From NCBI GenBank assembly GCA_023515795.1, contig JALGPX010000001.1:144183-208182 (forward strand): DNA of 64,000 nucleotides, in the 5' to 3' direction. The notes beneath the pieces were generated by a model. It was not told where the DNA came from, did not search any database, and saw only the letters and a program-made list of their open reading frames with translations. Position numbers and translations under genes: made by a program. Positions 31,826-42,093 of this stretch are shown here, in pieces (position 1 is the stretch's first letter; each line of letters begins with the position of its first letter). The DNA comes from Amoeboaphelidium occidentale (Eukaryota > Aphelidiomycota > Aphelidea).

Positions 31826-32144
31826 ATGAACAACTCAAAAACGGTCAGCGATACTGAAAATTGTCGATCACTCAAATCCGCTAAAATTTAGTTTTGTGGA
31901 TCGAAAATGCTCCCAATTGCGTCACGATAATTGAAATCTATCAAATGATCTCAATTAGAAATACTTCAGGTACACTCAATTTCTATCAGATTCTATGCAA
32001 GAGGGTTCACAAGTAATCACTCCGATGATCACAAATAGACTGAAACAATATCGTCAAAAAGATCAAGGCTTGAAGATTTACTGAGCGAGATTTCATTAAA
32101 TGTTTTGAGATTTATTGCTAATGTAGAATATTCTTAGGATTTGA
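31826..32144. other. Intergenic region between the zinc-cluster gene and an orphan gene
   Basis: AT-rich spacer of about 320 bases. I see no convincing exon. It should contain the promoter of the zinc-cluster gene and probably the unplaced 5' exon or exons of the orphan gene that follows. Confidence 0.4.
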
Positions 32145-32873
32145 AGACTATTGAAGTGTGCTCAAAGTGAGTATGGACAATGTCGAAGTGCTGCACCTTT
32201 GGTTGACCAATCACTGAAGAACACATGGGCTTTGCTACATGACGTGGCCCACAAACTTATTTCCCGAGAAGATGGAAACGAATACTTCCAAAAGGGTTTG
32301 GGTGAGATTTGATAATATTTGACTTGTTGAAGTTCTCGAAGATGAGTTTCAGGATGTCTTTGAACCGAAGGAAATTGTGCTGGAAAAGACGATGCTTGCG
32401 CTGAAAGATTACGACGTGGCAAGTTTTTACTTGCGCGGTCCAGATGGAAAGAAACTAGGAGAAGGGCTACCTTTAAACAAGCTTCCGGAATCATCCAAAG
32501 AAAATCCTCTGAAAGTGGACATAGTTGGGAGAGATACAGGTTTGTTGTTTCATATATGGTATTAGCAAGTTAATTTCTAGTCTCTTACTTCCTGGTCAGG
32601 ATTATTTTGTTCGTGGTCCCAGCGCTCACCTTTTTCGATTGGGCTGTGGGCTTTGCATCCGCGTAAGAGCCTTCTTTCATTGTCGCCTTCAATAACTTGG
32701 TTGCTTCACTCGTGATTTGGGGCTTGCTGTTTTCTACTAAAGCCCCACAGGACGCACAGATGTTACTTGATAATTTGGTTCACGTCATAGTTGACAAATG
32801 GGAACGATGGAGAAGAGCACGACGGCAGACAGTCTCAGTTGAATTGGTTTCACTCGAAACGATTAACCCTTAA
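32145..32873 (+). CDS. Orphan membrane protein, 5' end unresolved, frame interrupted by TAA at 32664-32666
   Basis: Three exons are supported by an uninterrupted frame: open from 32145 to 32301, then 32333-32539, then from 32581 (introns 31 and 41 bases). The product includes LLHDVAHKLISREDGNEYF, EDEFQDVFEPKEIVLEKTML, FYLRGPDGKKLGEGLPL and a hydrophobic segment YFLVRIILFVVPALTFF. It stops at TAA 32664-32666, yet the same frame continues 68 codons to 32873 with a second hydrophobic stretch (VAFNNLVASLVIWGLLF) and an amphipathic, Arg-rich tail. Either the protein ends with one membrane helix, or a nonsense mutation removed the second. I do not recognise the family and could not place a start codon. 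Confidence 0.5.
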
Positions 32874-32994
32874 ATGCTGTTAGTCGGAATTATTTGGGCT
32901 GAGCACCACTATCATTTTATCTGGTTCAGAATAAATCTTACTATCAACAATGCTGTTCAACCATCCCTTGAAAAGCCAGATAATCTCATTATCA

Positions 32995-35900
32995 TTATAT
33001 ATTTCCGAAGGCAGTTCCCTCTAGACCTCTGCTTTTAATTGATACATCTTTGAGTATTTCCTTCAGTCGCTTTGTATTTCTTGTTGAAAATACCTGTCTC
33101 ATGAATGATTCTTTCAAAGCAGGTGTCAAATATTTCCATCTATCGCCCTGTAAACTATGCAATGCTTCCTTCAGCCAAAGTCTAAACTTATCGGTGAAAC
33201 TGAACAATAGTCGGATGAAAACATCGGTTATAAAACTCAATCCGCTTCTAGGAGTTCCATACAATAATCCTTGAACGATTACGAGCACTAGACTTTGACC
33301 TATGGGAGTAATGTAGTGTTCTATAGTGTCTTTGTACGATGATGTTGAATTGCTAATTGATGTAATGTCTTTTGCACTCAGCAGATTCACCCAGAATTGT
33401 GTGCAAACACGGAATGCAACACTATGCTGTACTCGGAGCCCCGATGTTGCAAATATGAGGATATCAGTCAGAGAATCGTGGCCATTAGGTCTCTGATAAG
33501 TTTGTAAAACAATGTTTGGTGCAAATTTAAGGTACTAAAGAATCACATCAAAACAAAACAACGACTTACATTGCTCAATAGTATGAATAAAGACTCTGTA
33601 ACATCAGGCTGATTATCCATGAACAGATGCAGATTTGAGCCATTCTCAAAATCCAGATGCCGAAAAATGAACTCGGTAAACTGTTGGAACATCGAAGTTA
33701 ATAGTTGATTCAACTCGTTGCATACTAAGAAGGTTTCAGAATCAAAAAATGGGAACTTCAGCAGTAAAGAATGTTCATCGTACAGAGCAGAGTAATAAGC
33801 GGCTGATCCAAAAGTAATAACAATGTTTGATGCGGCATCAATCCAATTCGCTTTGGTGCTGCGTTCAAAGTTACGAGCCAATAAGCTTGAAACAGCAATG
33901 AGATATTGTTTTGTAAAGTCAGTTTTGATGAAAATATTGCCGATACGGCCATCGACAGGCAAACCTGATGCGACATTGAAGCAACTAGTGAGCGCCTCAA
34001 TGACATTCTGCAGCTGCAATGCTATGTCGTCGGTTAAATCTGGAATAGTTGCACAGAGCTGCTCTATCAAAGGCCAAAGAATAGATAAAACTTCTGAAAA
34101 GGTGGACAAGAAGGTAAGCTGAGCATTTCGATCAACAGGAATCGTATTTCCGCTCTCACAATCTTCATCAATAATTTGCATTCCTCTAAACACCGCTGCA
34201 AAGCAACTGATCTCTGAAAGACATTGAAGAATTGCATTTTGAGAAATAAATCCTTTCAGCCTGTTGCATACATATTCAGAAAGCTTCATGAAAGGTTTAC
34301 GCTGTACTTCTGGGCTTAAAGCTTGCAATATTTGACCAATGCTTTCTGCGAATGTAATCCTATTTTCCGGCTAAAATTTAGAAAAGAAGATAAGAACTTA
34401 CCGTTAATTGATCAACACTCGGGCTAAGAAATAAATCCACGAATGCATCGACCTGTGTCGATAAATGTGTTTTGCAAGAATCACAAATCAATCTGAATGA
34501 GCGAAAGGAAGCAGCGGCAACATCAGTTCCATCTCTTGACTTCTCAGCAAAGAATGGAACAAGAAATGACACAGAGGGCATTATGTAAGAGGATGCTTGA
34601 CTTTGCATCCATGGAGCATAAGTACCCAAAAACAATATGACTGCTTGTTTCAATTGAAGGGATGTTACACTCGCCAAATTGCATTTCGTGAATACAAATT
34701 CAAACAAGAAATTTAAATGCTGCGAGCATGCATTTGTGCTTGTATCGACAGCTTCAGATACTGAGCGGCAACAGAAGAAAGCACTCTCTAAAGCCTCCAA
34801 AGGAAGAGTTTGATCCTGTAAGCCTTGAATAAACACATTAAAGAGATCATTATTAATAACATAATAACAAGATATTAAAGTATCACCAATGTCTCTTCGA
34901 AACGTTTTGAATCGTGAGCGAGTTTCAGAAGACCAAGATTTTAGCTCATTTTCTGGCGGATATGTAGCTTTCCTCCATAAGACTTGTGTTAGATTCAAGT
35001 ATAATCCTTTAGCCTTTTGCTTAACCGATGATGCGGATAAAGGATCTAACCCACTACCGCTATGGGTCATTCCCGGTATTTCCAGCGATGAGTTAGAATC
35101 ATTTGTTTTCAAGGAATCAAACGACATCTGACTCTCTAAAGGTGGCGAACTTTCGACAGGAAAGCAGGCATCATCAATAGTTTCCTGCAAGTTGTACCAA
35201 AAATTCAAAACCGTATCACTAATTTCCTCGTCCGTCCCATAATATCCTGGAAAATTGGTGCACTTTAATAAAACATCAAGCAGCCCTGTTATATGAGGAT
35301 GATCAAAATTCTTTACAATATAGCTAGTGAATGTCTCTCCGAAAGCAACCATCAATCTGCAGTATGGATCCAGAAATGTCTCATCATTTTCCTGATAAGC
35401 CTTCTCGAAATTTGGAGTCATTGTTCCTGTTGTTAAACGTCCCAGAAGACCATTGCAAAGTGATTTCTCAAAATGAATACTCTGCTTGTGCCCAATAAGT
35501 TCAATTAAAATCTCTACGGCTTCTTCGTAACAGCTTGGATCATCCAGTAACGCCAAAGTAGCAGATATCGTATCGCTGAACACGCGAACCGGAACACCCA
35601 AATGTATCCAACTTTGAACGCATTTTGCCGCAGAACGTCTAGTTTCAACTGAAGGCGACGAAAGTGAAGCCTGTAAAAACGATAAAACTAACTGTGAGCT
35701 TGAAACCAATTCTGAGTGAAACTTTGCGACTCTATCGGATGGCAAATCAGCTCTGTTTGCTTCTTCAGGCAAAAGCCGTAATGTTTCCAGTAGAACAGAT
35801 TCAATTTCTGCGTCCCCCGATGGATTTAAATGTGTTGTGAATAGAGAGTCAATAAAATTAGGCCAATGGTCCGGCACCAGTTTGATGGACAAGTAAACCA

Positions 35901-36228
35901 GCACCAAAGCAAGTTTCCTCTTGACAATATTCGATGACTGTTTTAGCCTGCGAATATTTCGAATAATTTCCTCTTTAAATTGCTCATGAGATCCTTCTGG
36001 TAAAGTGTTCCAGTCTCGCCCAATTTTAACCTGAAGCATATGCGCCCCAAAGAATCGCAAATTGTCATCGTTCTCCTGAAGCAGAGCAAATCCCATCTCC
36101 CACGCTTCCGGAAGTTTTTGATATTCCAAAAGCCATTCGTGTGCCTTCTTTTGCATTACGGAATCCTGACATGAATACATTGCATGGATCGTCGATTTGA
36201 CCACGTTCTTTTGATCGTTCGGCGTCAT
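32995..36228 (-). CDS. Importin-13/Kap122-like karyopherin beta
   Basis: HEAT-repeat nuclear transport receptor. Exons (plus coordinates) 34402-36228, 33570-34370 and 32995-33534, with introns of 31 and 35 bases, give 1055 residues. The N-terminus AHEWLLEYQKLPEAWEMGF..NLRFFGAHMLQVKIGRDWNTLP is the importin-13 form of the importin-beta N-terminal domain (FGA..L..KI.R.W..LP). The rest is helical repeats; junctions restore VDQLTPENRITFAES and LLSNYLKFAPNIVLQTYQR. Its cargo cannot be read from sequence. Transportin-3 is the closest alternative. Confidence 0.85.
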
Positions 36229-36395
36229 CCTTGTGATAAAAACATTCTAATGGAATCCATACAATTTTGAATAATTCCAAGTTGAATCTTGCTTCGAGAC
36301 TAGAACGTTTGCTACGTAATGCTATTTATAGAATTGTTTCACCCAATCCTAAATTGTTTTAATCACAGTCGTGATTTCATCCTTCATATATCACT

Positions 36396-38114
36396 ATGAA
36401 CCGCGATCAAAAGCTACCGGAGACAATGCAAGAGGGAGAGGAAAAGATCGGCTTGAAGGTTGGGAATGGAAGTAGCAACCGACTGAAAGACCATCGGCCG
36501 CAGATCCAACCATTCTCTTCGACGTCTAACGAAAGACCAGAAGTTCCGTCCTTCAACACTTTGACTGATGATGCGCAGATTATCGCACCATCTTACAATA
36601 GCAACAGTAACAAAGTTCAAGCCCGCGCAAAGACGTTACAATCTGTTCCACCACCCGACAGGAACAACTTTGGAGTTCATGTGGAACCTCGACGAGCTGT
36701 TACAACATCAAGACTTCCTAATTCTGGACCACCCGTCGAAACCTCCAGGACTGAGCCTATTAAGAACTTCAAAGCGCAACACGTATATGTTCCAAACCAT
36801 ATTCAAGTAAGACCTGGCGGACCACCACAGATCAGAGGATCATCAGGGCATTTGGATGAGCTCACGAGAATATCCAGTACTGGACATTTATCTAGCGGTT
36901 CTTCACATCATGGCTCTTACCAAGAGATATACTACTCTAATACTAATGATCCTTACATAATTACTGGAACAGGTGGTAATTATGGACCTCGTAAACAAAG
37001 CAACGGTAATTATGGACAACCTGCCCCTGGTATTGAGTATGGCGCGAATAATGGAGAATATTTTGACTCTAGAAACTCTACAAAATTTATTCCTCGACCG
37101 GGAAGAAATGCTCCCAATGTACCGGTATTGCAACCTTTCAATCAACCTGCATATCAAAACAATGCTCCTGGTTGGAACGATTATGATCCTCGGCACAGGA
37201 AGCATGAAATTATGACGCCCAATGCTGCTCTGATGGAATCAGTTAAAGGTCTGAATCATTATTCTCATGGTTCTTACTTCAACTCTTCTGCTGCACCTTC
37301 AACTGCATCGCCGAATCCTGCATACAATTACAACGCAGGTTCGATTCAGAATCTACAAGAAAGGAGTGGTTCAGGATCACTATTTGATATCTCATATTAT
37401 GGAGAGGGGTCTCCTTCTCATCGACAGAATGGATTTAATCGCGGGCGGCCAGAGTTTAGCCCCAACAGCTCCAAGAATCGTTACACTCATGATATTTTCA
37501 ATCCCGGTCGCAAGCAAAATAGCTCTTCTAACTTTGAAATATCATTTAATAACGGAAAGCCTGCGCAAGGCTTTCAGAATGATTATATGAGTGGACCAGG
37601 CTACGATAGAAACAAATCCAATTCAAAGAGAAACAAAGATTCGAACGATGTCATGTATCACGGCCAACAAGCGGCAACACTGGTTGGAGAAGTCGCGGAG
37701 GTTAAATCTGAGAAGTCCCGGATAAACCGATCTCATTCAGCGCACCATGGCTTTGGGAGAGACGAATCAGTATTTGATAATCCTGCTCACTTTGAAGTGT
37801 ACAAACCTGATGCCAGGGGCATAAACTCACATCATAGTAGAGCACCACATCAGAATAATCCAGCAAAATCGAAACTTTCAGCGTTCGCGCTCCCCGTTCC
37901 TCCTCTAGCGCCAGACGTTTTTGGTCACAATGATGCTTCTCACAGAGTAAGGAGTGGCTCTTGGCATGGAGAGTCTATCCCGCGCGGAGGTGTACCAAGG
38001 AGTCAAGCATCTGGATACAATCCTCCTGTGGTTGCACTTAGAAGAGACGAAATTGAACATGTGCGGAGGGATTTGGGAGCTTTTGGTTTTGATGACAGAC
38101 GAAGACCATTTTAA
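36396..38114 (+). CDS. Low-complexity orphan protein, Asn/Gly/Ser/Tyr-rich
   Basis: Single-exon, 572 residues, almost entirely predicted disordered. Rich in N, G, S, Y and P with repeated motifs such as NYGPRKQSNGNYGQP and SGHLDELTRISSTGHLSSGSS. The C-terminus is less simple: AFALPVPPLAPDVFGHND and ALRRDEIEHVRRDLGAFG. This composition suits a condensate-forming or RNA-associated protein, but there is no recognisable domain. It is divergent from the importin gene (167 bases between starts). Confidence 0.65.
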   Translation: MNRDQKLPETMQEGEEKIGLKVGNGSSNRLKDHRPQIQPFSSTSNERPEVPSFNTLTDDAQIIAPSYNSNSNKVQARAKTLQSVPPPDRNNFGVHVEPRRAVTTSRLPNSGPPVETSRTEPIKNFKAQHVYVPNHIQVRPGGPPQIRGSSGHLDELTRISSTGHLSSGSSHHGSYQEIYYSNTNDPYIITGTGGNYGPRKQSNGNYGQPAPGIEYGANNGEYFDSRNSTKFIPRPGRNAPNVPVLQPFNQPAYQNNAPGWNDYDPRHRKHEIMTPNAALMESVKGLNHYSHGSYFNSSAAPSTASPNPAYNYNAGSIQNLQERSGSGSLFDISYYGEGSPSHRQNGFNRGRPEFSPNSSKNRYTHDIFNPGRKQNSSSNFEISFNNGKPAQGFQNDYMSGPGYDRNKSNSKRNKDSNDVMYHGQQAATLVGEVAEVKSEKSRINRSHSAHHGFGRDESVFDNPAHFEVYKPDARGINSHHSRAPHQNNPAKSKLSAFALPVPPLAPDVFGHNDASHRVRSGSWHGESIPRGGVPRSQASGYNPPVVALRRDEIEHVRRDLGAFGFDDRRRPF

Positions 38115-38127
38115 AATTATTAAAATA

Positions 38128-39051
38128 TTACTTTACTACTTTAAGCTTTTTTCTGGATTCCCAATTACTCCAAGGATCGTAGCGTTCTGATGAAAACAAA
38201 GACGTTTGTAAAGGTAGAGGTTCAGTTTGAATATCTTCTAAGGGCAAAACACTCTTTTTAGGCTTACCGACTTGTGGTGTCATAAAAGCAGCTTCCAGTT
38301 TCTTCATAGTTTCATTTTCAATATGTCCATTAGAAGTATCTTTTGTTTTTGGTGGAATATTTCCTAATAGCTTCGATTCTATAGCGATAGCCTGATAATC
38401 AGCGTCTTCGATCGCAGTGAACGGATTTGATCTTTTGATTGTTGGGCCCCAAGATTTCGACATTGAAGGAGCGGATATTTTGAGCTGATGCCCTTTCGAT
38501 GCAGCCAGAGCAGCGATTTTTTCGTCTTCATCGACTTCTTGTTCTTTTGGTAACTTTGGAAGCCACGGTAACGCAAACTGAAACTTTTGCCGGTCTTCTT
38601 CAGACATCTCATCAAAGAATCCCGTCCTTTTGAAGTTGCCGTTACCGTCTAATGGGTCTACTTCCATGCCATAAGAGCCAGTTTCGTTTAAAGTATTCTG
38701 TGAATTTCTGTCGTGTTGCTGTCGAAGCGCCTTCTCGAAAGAATTATGTAATTTTGGCATGACCTGCTCTAATGCGCCGGTAGTTTTGCGCGCCCCATGA
38801 AATTGCTTTAATTCCTCCACAGAAACGCCCAATTCCTTCAGTACAAAGTTCATATCCAAAGCATTAGGCCAGGTTCTCGAGCAAAGTTCTGATTTCATCG
38901 TTGCCAATTCTCCAATCCTCTCAATATACAAAGCCAAGGCATCCGCAAGCACATTAATGCAGCCCCAATTGATGGAATCGAACGGTGTTGCGCTAAAGAG
39001 GTACACAGCCAAGTGCCACTTTAAAATCTCGTCGAAAGGCTGTGCTGACAT
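38128..39051 (-). CDS. TAF3/TAF8-like histone-fold (bromodomain-associated) protein
   Basis: Likely a TFIID or SAGA subunit, 307 residues. The start MSAQPFDEILKWHLAVYLF at 39051 is preferred to 39120 because the extra 23 codons overlap the aldo-keto reductase stop. Residues 1-85 form a histone fold of BTP type: helix KWHLAVYLFSATPFDSINW, INVLADALALYIERIGELA and NALDMNFVLKELGVSVEEL. The remainder is basic/acidic and includes LPWLPKLPKEQEVDEDEK, which recalls the TAF8 C-terminal region, and a Lys-rich tail. TAF3, TAF8 and Spt7 share the fold; I cannot separate them without a search. Confidence 0.7.
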   Translation of the reverse strand: MSAQPFDEILKWHLAVYLFSATPFDSINWGCINVLADALALYIERIGELATMKSELCSRTWPNALDMNFVLKELGVSVEELKQFHGARKTTGALEQVMPKLHNSFEKALRQQHDRNSQNTLNETGSYGMEVDPLDGNGNFKRTGFFDEMSEEDRQKFQFALPWLPKLPKEQEVDEDEKIAALAASKGHQLKISAPSMSKSWGPTIKRSNPFTAIEDADYQAIAIESKLLGNIPPKTKDTSNGHIENETMKKLEAAFMTPQVGKPKKSVLPLEDIQTEPLPLQTSLFSSERYDPWSNWESRKKLKVVK

Positions 39052-39073
39052 CGAATTATTGAAAACGAAAAAT

Positions 39074-39916
39074 CTAGGCGACTCTATTTGGATCCCAGCA
39101 AAACTTTTTGATCTTTCCACAATGCGGTTTCAACTTTCCAGTGATATCTGTGCATTCTTTGATAGTCTGGACCTCATGGTTCTCCTGTAAACGATCTCGG
39201 TTCGATGCTTTTGGTATAACGCCAACACCCAAGTCAAGTGCCCATTTAAGTAGAACTTGAGCAGGTGTCATTTCATTCTCTTTTGATAATTCTTGTAACC
39301 ACGAAGGAACGTTCCTTAACAATTCGCCTTCACCAAAACTCGAGTATGCCTGTAAGAAAATACGCTCACAGCGACAATACTCGTACAGCTCTTCGTCAAA
39401 GCATAGCGGGTGAAATTCTGTTTGGAGCATATGCGGTCTTATGTCGCACGATTCCTGTAATTGTCTCAAGTGCTCAACTGTGAAATTACTCACGCCAATG
39501 CTTCTGAATGAGCCACTTTTGTAATGCTGTTCCATCACAGCCCATGACTCGTGTCTGTACTGTTTGTTGCGAGGATCTTCAGGAGGTATACCACCAGAAC
39601 CAGGCCAATGCATAAGGTAGCAATCAATCACCTCTTTACCCAACTTTTCCATTGAAAGCGCTATAGCTCTTTTACATTTCTCTGTTCCTTGGTCTCTTGG
39701 GCTTAATTTGGTTGTAATAAATATTCGATCGTTATTGTAATCTTTTAGCACGGCACCAATATCTTGCTCGTTCTTGTACACGCTTGCCGTATCAATTAAC
39801 TTGTATCCAAGCGACAATGCTTCTTTAACAACAGATTTACAAGTATCATCTCTCAGTCTGTACGTGCCTAATCCGACTGCTGGGATCTTTACACCGTTTG
39901 ATAATTCAAATTCCAT
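39074..39916 (-). CDS. Aldo-keto reductase
   Basis: NADPH-dependent carbonyl reductase, 280 residues, single exon. All four catalytic residues are present: Asp42, Tyr47 (IDTASVYKNE), Lys70 (FITTKLS) and His103 (LMHWPG). GLGTYRL opens the barrel, SIGVSNF and QTEFHP follow, and the C-terminus holds the cofactor region IPKASNRDRLQEN. Substrate not predictable. Its start lies 29 bases from the divergent COX19 start, and its stop sits just upstream of the TAF-like gene. Confidence 0.93.
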   Translation of the reverse strand: MEFELSNGVKIPAVGLGTYRLRDDTCKSVVKEALSLGYKLIDTASVYKNEQDIGAVLKDYNNDRIFITTKLSPRDQGTEKCKRAIALSMEKLGKEVIDCYLMHWPGSGGIPPEDPRNKQYRHESWAVMEQHYKSGSFRSIGVSNFTVEHLRQLQESCDIRPHMLQTEFHPLCFDEELYEYCRCERIFLQAYSSFGEGELLRNVPSWLQELSKENEMTPAQVLLKWALDLGVGVIPKASNRDRLQENHEVQTIKECTDITGKLKPHCGKIKKFCWDPNRVA

Positions 39917-39945
39917 CCTTTTCTGTATATTGATATCACAGAAAA

Positions 39946-40206
39946 ATGACCGTGGTCTCGTCTGCTGTGAGCTCAGGCAGATTTAAACCAACACCGCCCG
40001 CTAAAGGAAGTTTTCCTTTTGATAGACTTGGCTACTGTAAAGAGCTCGTGGAAAAGTACATGGCGTGTCTTAAATCCAACAAGGGAAATATTGAACAATG
40101 TCGAGAATTGTCAAAAGGATACTTGGAATGTCGTATGGAGCACAACTTAATGGCTGAAGACCGATGGGAAAATTTGGGCTTTAAAGAGCAGGATAAAAAG
40201 GCTTAA
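39946..40206 (+). CDS. COX19: Cytochrome c oxidase assembly factor Cox19
   Basis: Small CHCH protein of the mitochondrial intermembrane space involved in copper delivery to complex IV, 86 residues. Twin CX9C motifs are Cys31/Cys41 (CKELVEKYMAC) and Cys52/Cys62 (CRELSKGYLEC). PPAKGSFPFDRLGYC before them and MAEDRWENLGF after them match Cox19 specifically. Imported through the Mia40 disulfide relay. Confidence 0.95.
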   Translation: MTVVSSAVSSGRFKPTPPAKGSFPFDRLGYCKELVEKYMACLKSNKGNIEQCRELSKGYLECRMEHNLMAEDRWENLGFKEQDKKA

Positions 40207-40216
40207 TTGATTTTTA

Positions 40217-41779
40217 CTAATAGATTTTCTTTGCTACTCGAATATCGTATTGCGTTGAGGCATTTCTTCTCCACCAGTCCATCAAGCCCTTGTTTGACGT
40301 GACGATCTCTACTCTTGTAGAACCCTGAGGCAATTTGGATCTTAAATCTGGTGCTGCGAACATTGCTTCTTGTTTTGTCATGATATTTCTTTGAGTAACA
40401 GTCTCGAAGGATGATTGTGATGATACAGAATTTTCTGTATTCGTGCTGTCTCTTTTAAACCAACTTGAGAAGGATCCAACGGAGAATAGAGTGGAGTCTT
40501 TACTTTGTTTAGCATCTGCAAATTCATCTTGTATGTGGTCATTTAGTTGAGATCCTTCAAGTAAAGACTTTGTTAGAATGATATCTTCATTATTTCCTTG
40601 GAACTTTGTTAACTTCACAAAGCCAAATGATCTTTTAGCTTGTTCTAGTAATCTTAAATAAGGGATTCTTTGTATGCGATCAAAATACGTGTTCTGCAAG
40701 TTTGTGGCAGACGCAAGCGGTTCTCTCTTTAAACTTGTGTACGTACTAATTGACGATAATAGATCAGATTTCACTCTCAGATCATAGTAGGGCTTGTAGA
40801 CTATTGGTGCTTTCAGAATAGACTTTCCGAGTAATGGAAGTGATAGCATAGCGACCGTGATTAATTGTTCCTTCAATGTAAAGAATTCATCAAAATCCGG
40901 GAATCTTGGTTCCATAAAAGTAATACTATCGTAGAAAGATAATTCTCTCAATGGTAGGCGATACTGGAATAGATTGTTCTTATTAAGCGTAACATTGAAT
41001 TCTGAGATTGGGGCATTCAGTAAATCTTTCTTGGTCAGAGCAAGCATAAGATCACAACCATATCCAACAGCCACAATGTTAACACTAGAGTCGTTATTAA
41101 ATACCAAAGAAGGAATAACTGAGGTAAGGAAGTACGAGATTGTCAATAAGTGCAGGTCGATGGTGTCCTCTAATGACATGCCTCTAACAAAATCGCTCTT
41201 TCCCAGTGACGACAAATGAAGTTTAAGAACTTGACTGCCAAGATATCTTTCATCAATGCTCTGTCCAAATTCTTCGAGGTGAAAGTCAGGAATCAGCACC
41301 GTGAAATCATAAGAACCGACAATGCGACGATCGTTCACAGCTTGAGTATACGCAATACGAATACCATTAGGAAGATCAAAGTAATCAATGTTAAGATCAT
41401 CATCAGCTCTAACATTTAAAGGTCTTTCAACCCTCATGGGCTCAACTTCTTGCCAAAGATCAGCAGGGCTGTAACTGAAGGGCTTCCAAGCATTAGAGCA
41501 CTGATACTTCTTTCTTCTTGAAGTCAAATAGGAGCAAGCAGTCACAGTAAGATACAATAATAAAGACGGAAGAGCTATGAACATGAGTTGAAACCACAAT
41601 GATCTTCTTGTAATGAACATATGGATCTCGCACAGCACAAAGCACTCAATAGCTCGCATAAATCTTTGCGAGCTATCAAAGGCACCTTTAATTCTGTTCA
41701 GATAAGCTTCGATATGATCTCCGTAAAGGCTCTGAAAGTCTTCTGATGCTGCTCGAAGAATCTGTGCGAAAATGTGCAT
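40217..41779 (-). CDS. Membrane-anchored alpha/beta-hydrolase-like protein without a nucleophile
   Basis: Single-exon, 520 residues. One N-terminal hydrophobic segment (LMFIALPSLLLYLTVTACSYL, about 65-90) is followed by a domain with hydrolase-fold landmarks: LPNGIRIAYTQ, FTVLIPDFHLEEFG, MSLEDTIDLHLLTISYFL and the strand-turn-helix NIVAVGYGCDLMLAL. In active enzymes the last element is GxSxG; here it reads GYGCD, with Gly where Ser belongs. It therefore looks like a pseudo-enzyme or a very divergent family. Upstream stops in the same frame support the start at 41779. The remaining 200 residues are unrecognised. Confidence 0.55.
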   Translation of the reverse strand: MHIFAQILRAASEDFQSLYGDHIEAYLNRIKGAFDSSQRFMRAIECFVLCEIHMFITRRSLWFQLMFIALPSLLLYLTVTACSYLTSRRKKYQCSNAWKPFSYSPADLWQEVEPMRVERPLNVRADDDLNIDYFDLPNGIRIAYTQAVNDRRIVGSYDFTVLIPDFHLEEFGQSIDERYLGSQVLKLHLSSLGKSDFVRGMSLEDTIDLHLLTISYFLTSVIPSLVFNNDSSVNIVAVGYGCDLMLALTKKDLLNAPISEFNVTLNKNNLFQYRLPLRELSFYDSITFMEPRFPDFDEFFTLKEQLITVAMLSLPLLGKSILKAPIVYKPYYDLRVKSDLLSSISTYTSLKREPLASATNLQNTYFDRIQRIPYLRLLEQAKRSFGFVKLTKFQGNNEDIILTKSLLEGSQLNDHIQDEFADAKQSKDSTLFSVGSFSSWFKRDSTNTENSVSSQSSFETVTQRNIMTKQEAMFAAPDLRSKLPQGSTRVEIVTSNKGLMDWWRRNASTQYDIRVAKKIY

Positions 41780-42093
41780 TTCTGGAAAATAGCAGAGCGC
41801 GAGGTTTCAATTAGAGCAGTTGGGAATTCGCTCTTTTCCGGGGCCTCAAGGGGAATCTTTTTGTTGAATTTAAAAGCCTCTAGCGTTAGTCCAGTTGAAG
41901 CATCTATGTTGCCAGAGCGTGTCACTCGATGTCCTGCTCCATGTGCAATACCATCAAAGTAACATAACGAAGATGAAACTTAATGACATTTTAAAACGAT
42001 TCCTGTTAAGCAGAAACTCAAATATATCATTTGGGGCAGATTTGTTCCTGGTGTCAAAGGTCAAGCTTGTTCAAACAACCTCGAATCTTCAAA
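41780..42093. other. Intergenic region between the hydrolase-like gene and the Bem2-like gene
   Basis: About 310 bases carrying two divergent promoters. A minus-strand open stretch (to 41698) encodes GHRVTRSGNIDASTGLTLEA and similar sequence but has no supporting start, donor or homology I recognise, so I do not annotate a gene. Confidence 0.4.

Noticed and set aside
32663..32742. An 80-base GT..AG intron spanning the TAA of the orphan membrane gene
   Set aside because: The join shifts the frame relative to the downstream open segment.
41698..41970. Minus-strand open stretch between the hydrolase-like and Bem2-like genes
   Set aside because: Protein-like in places, but no homology, no donor leading into a neighbour and a stop inside the next gene; left unannotated.
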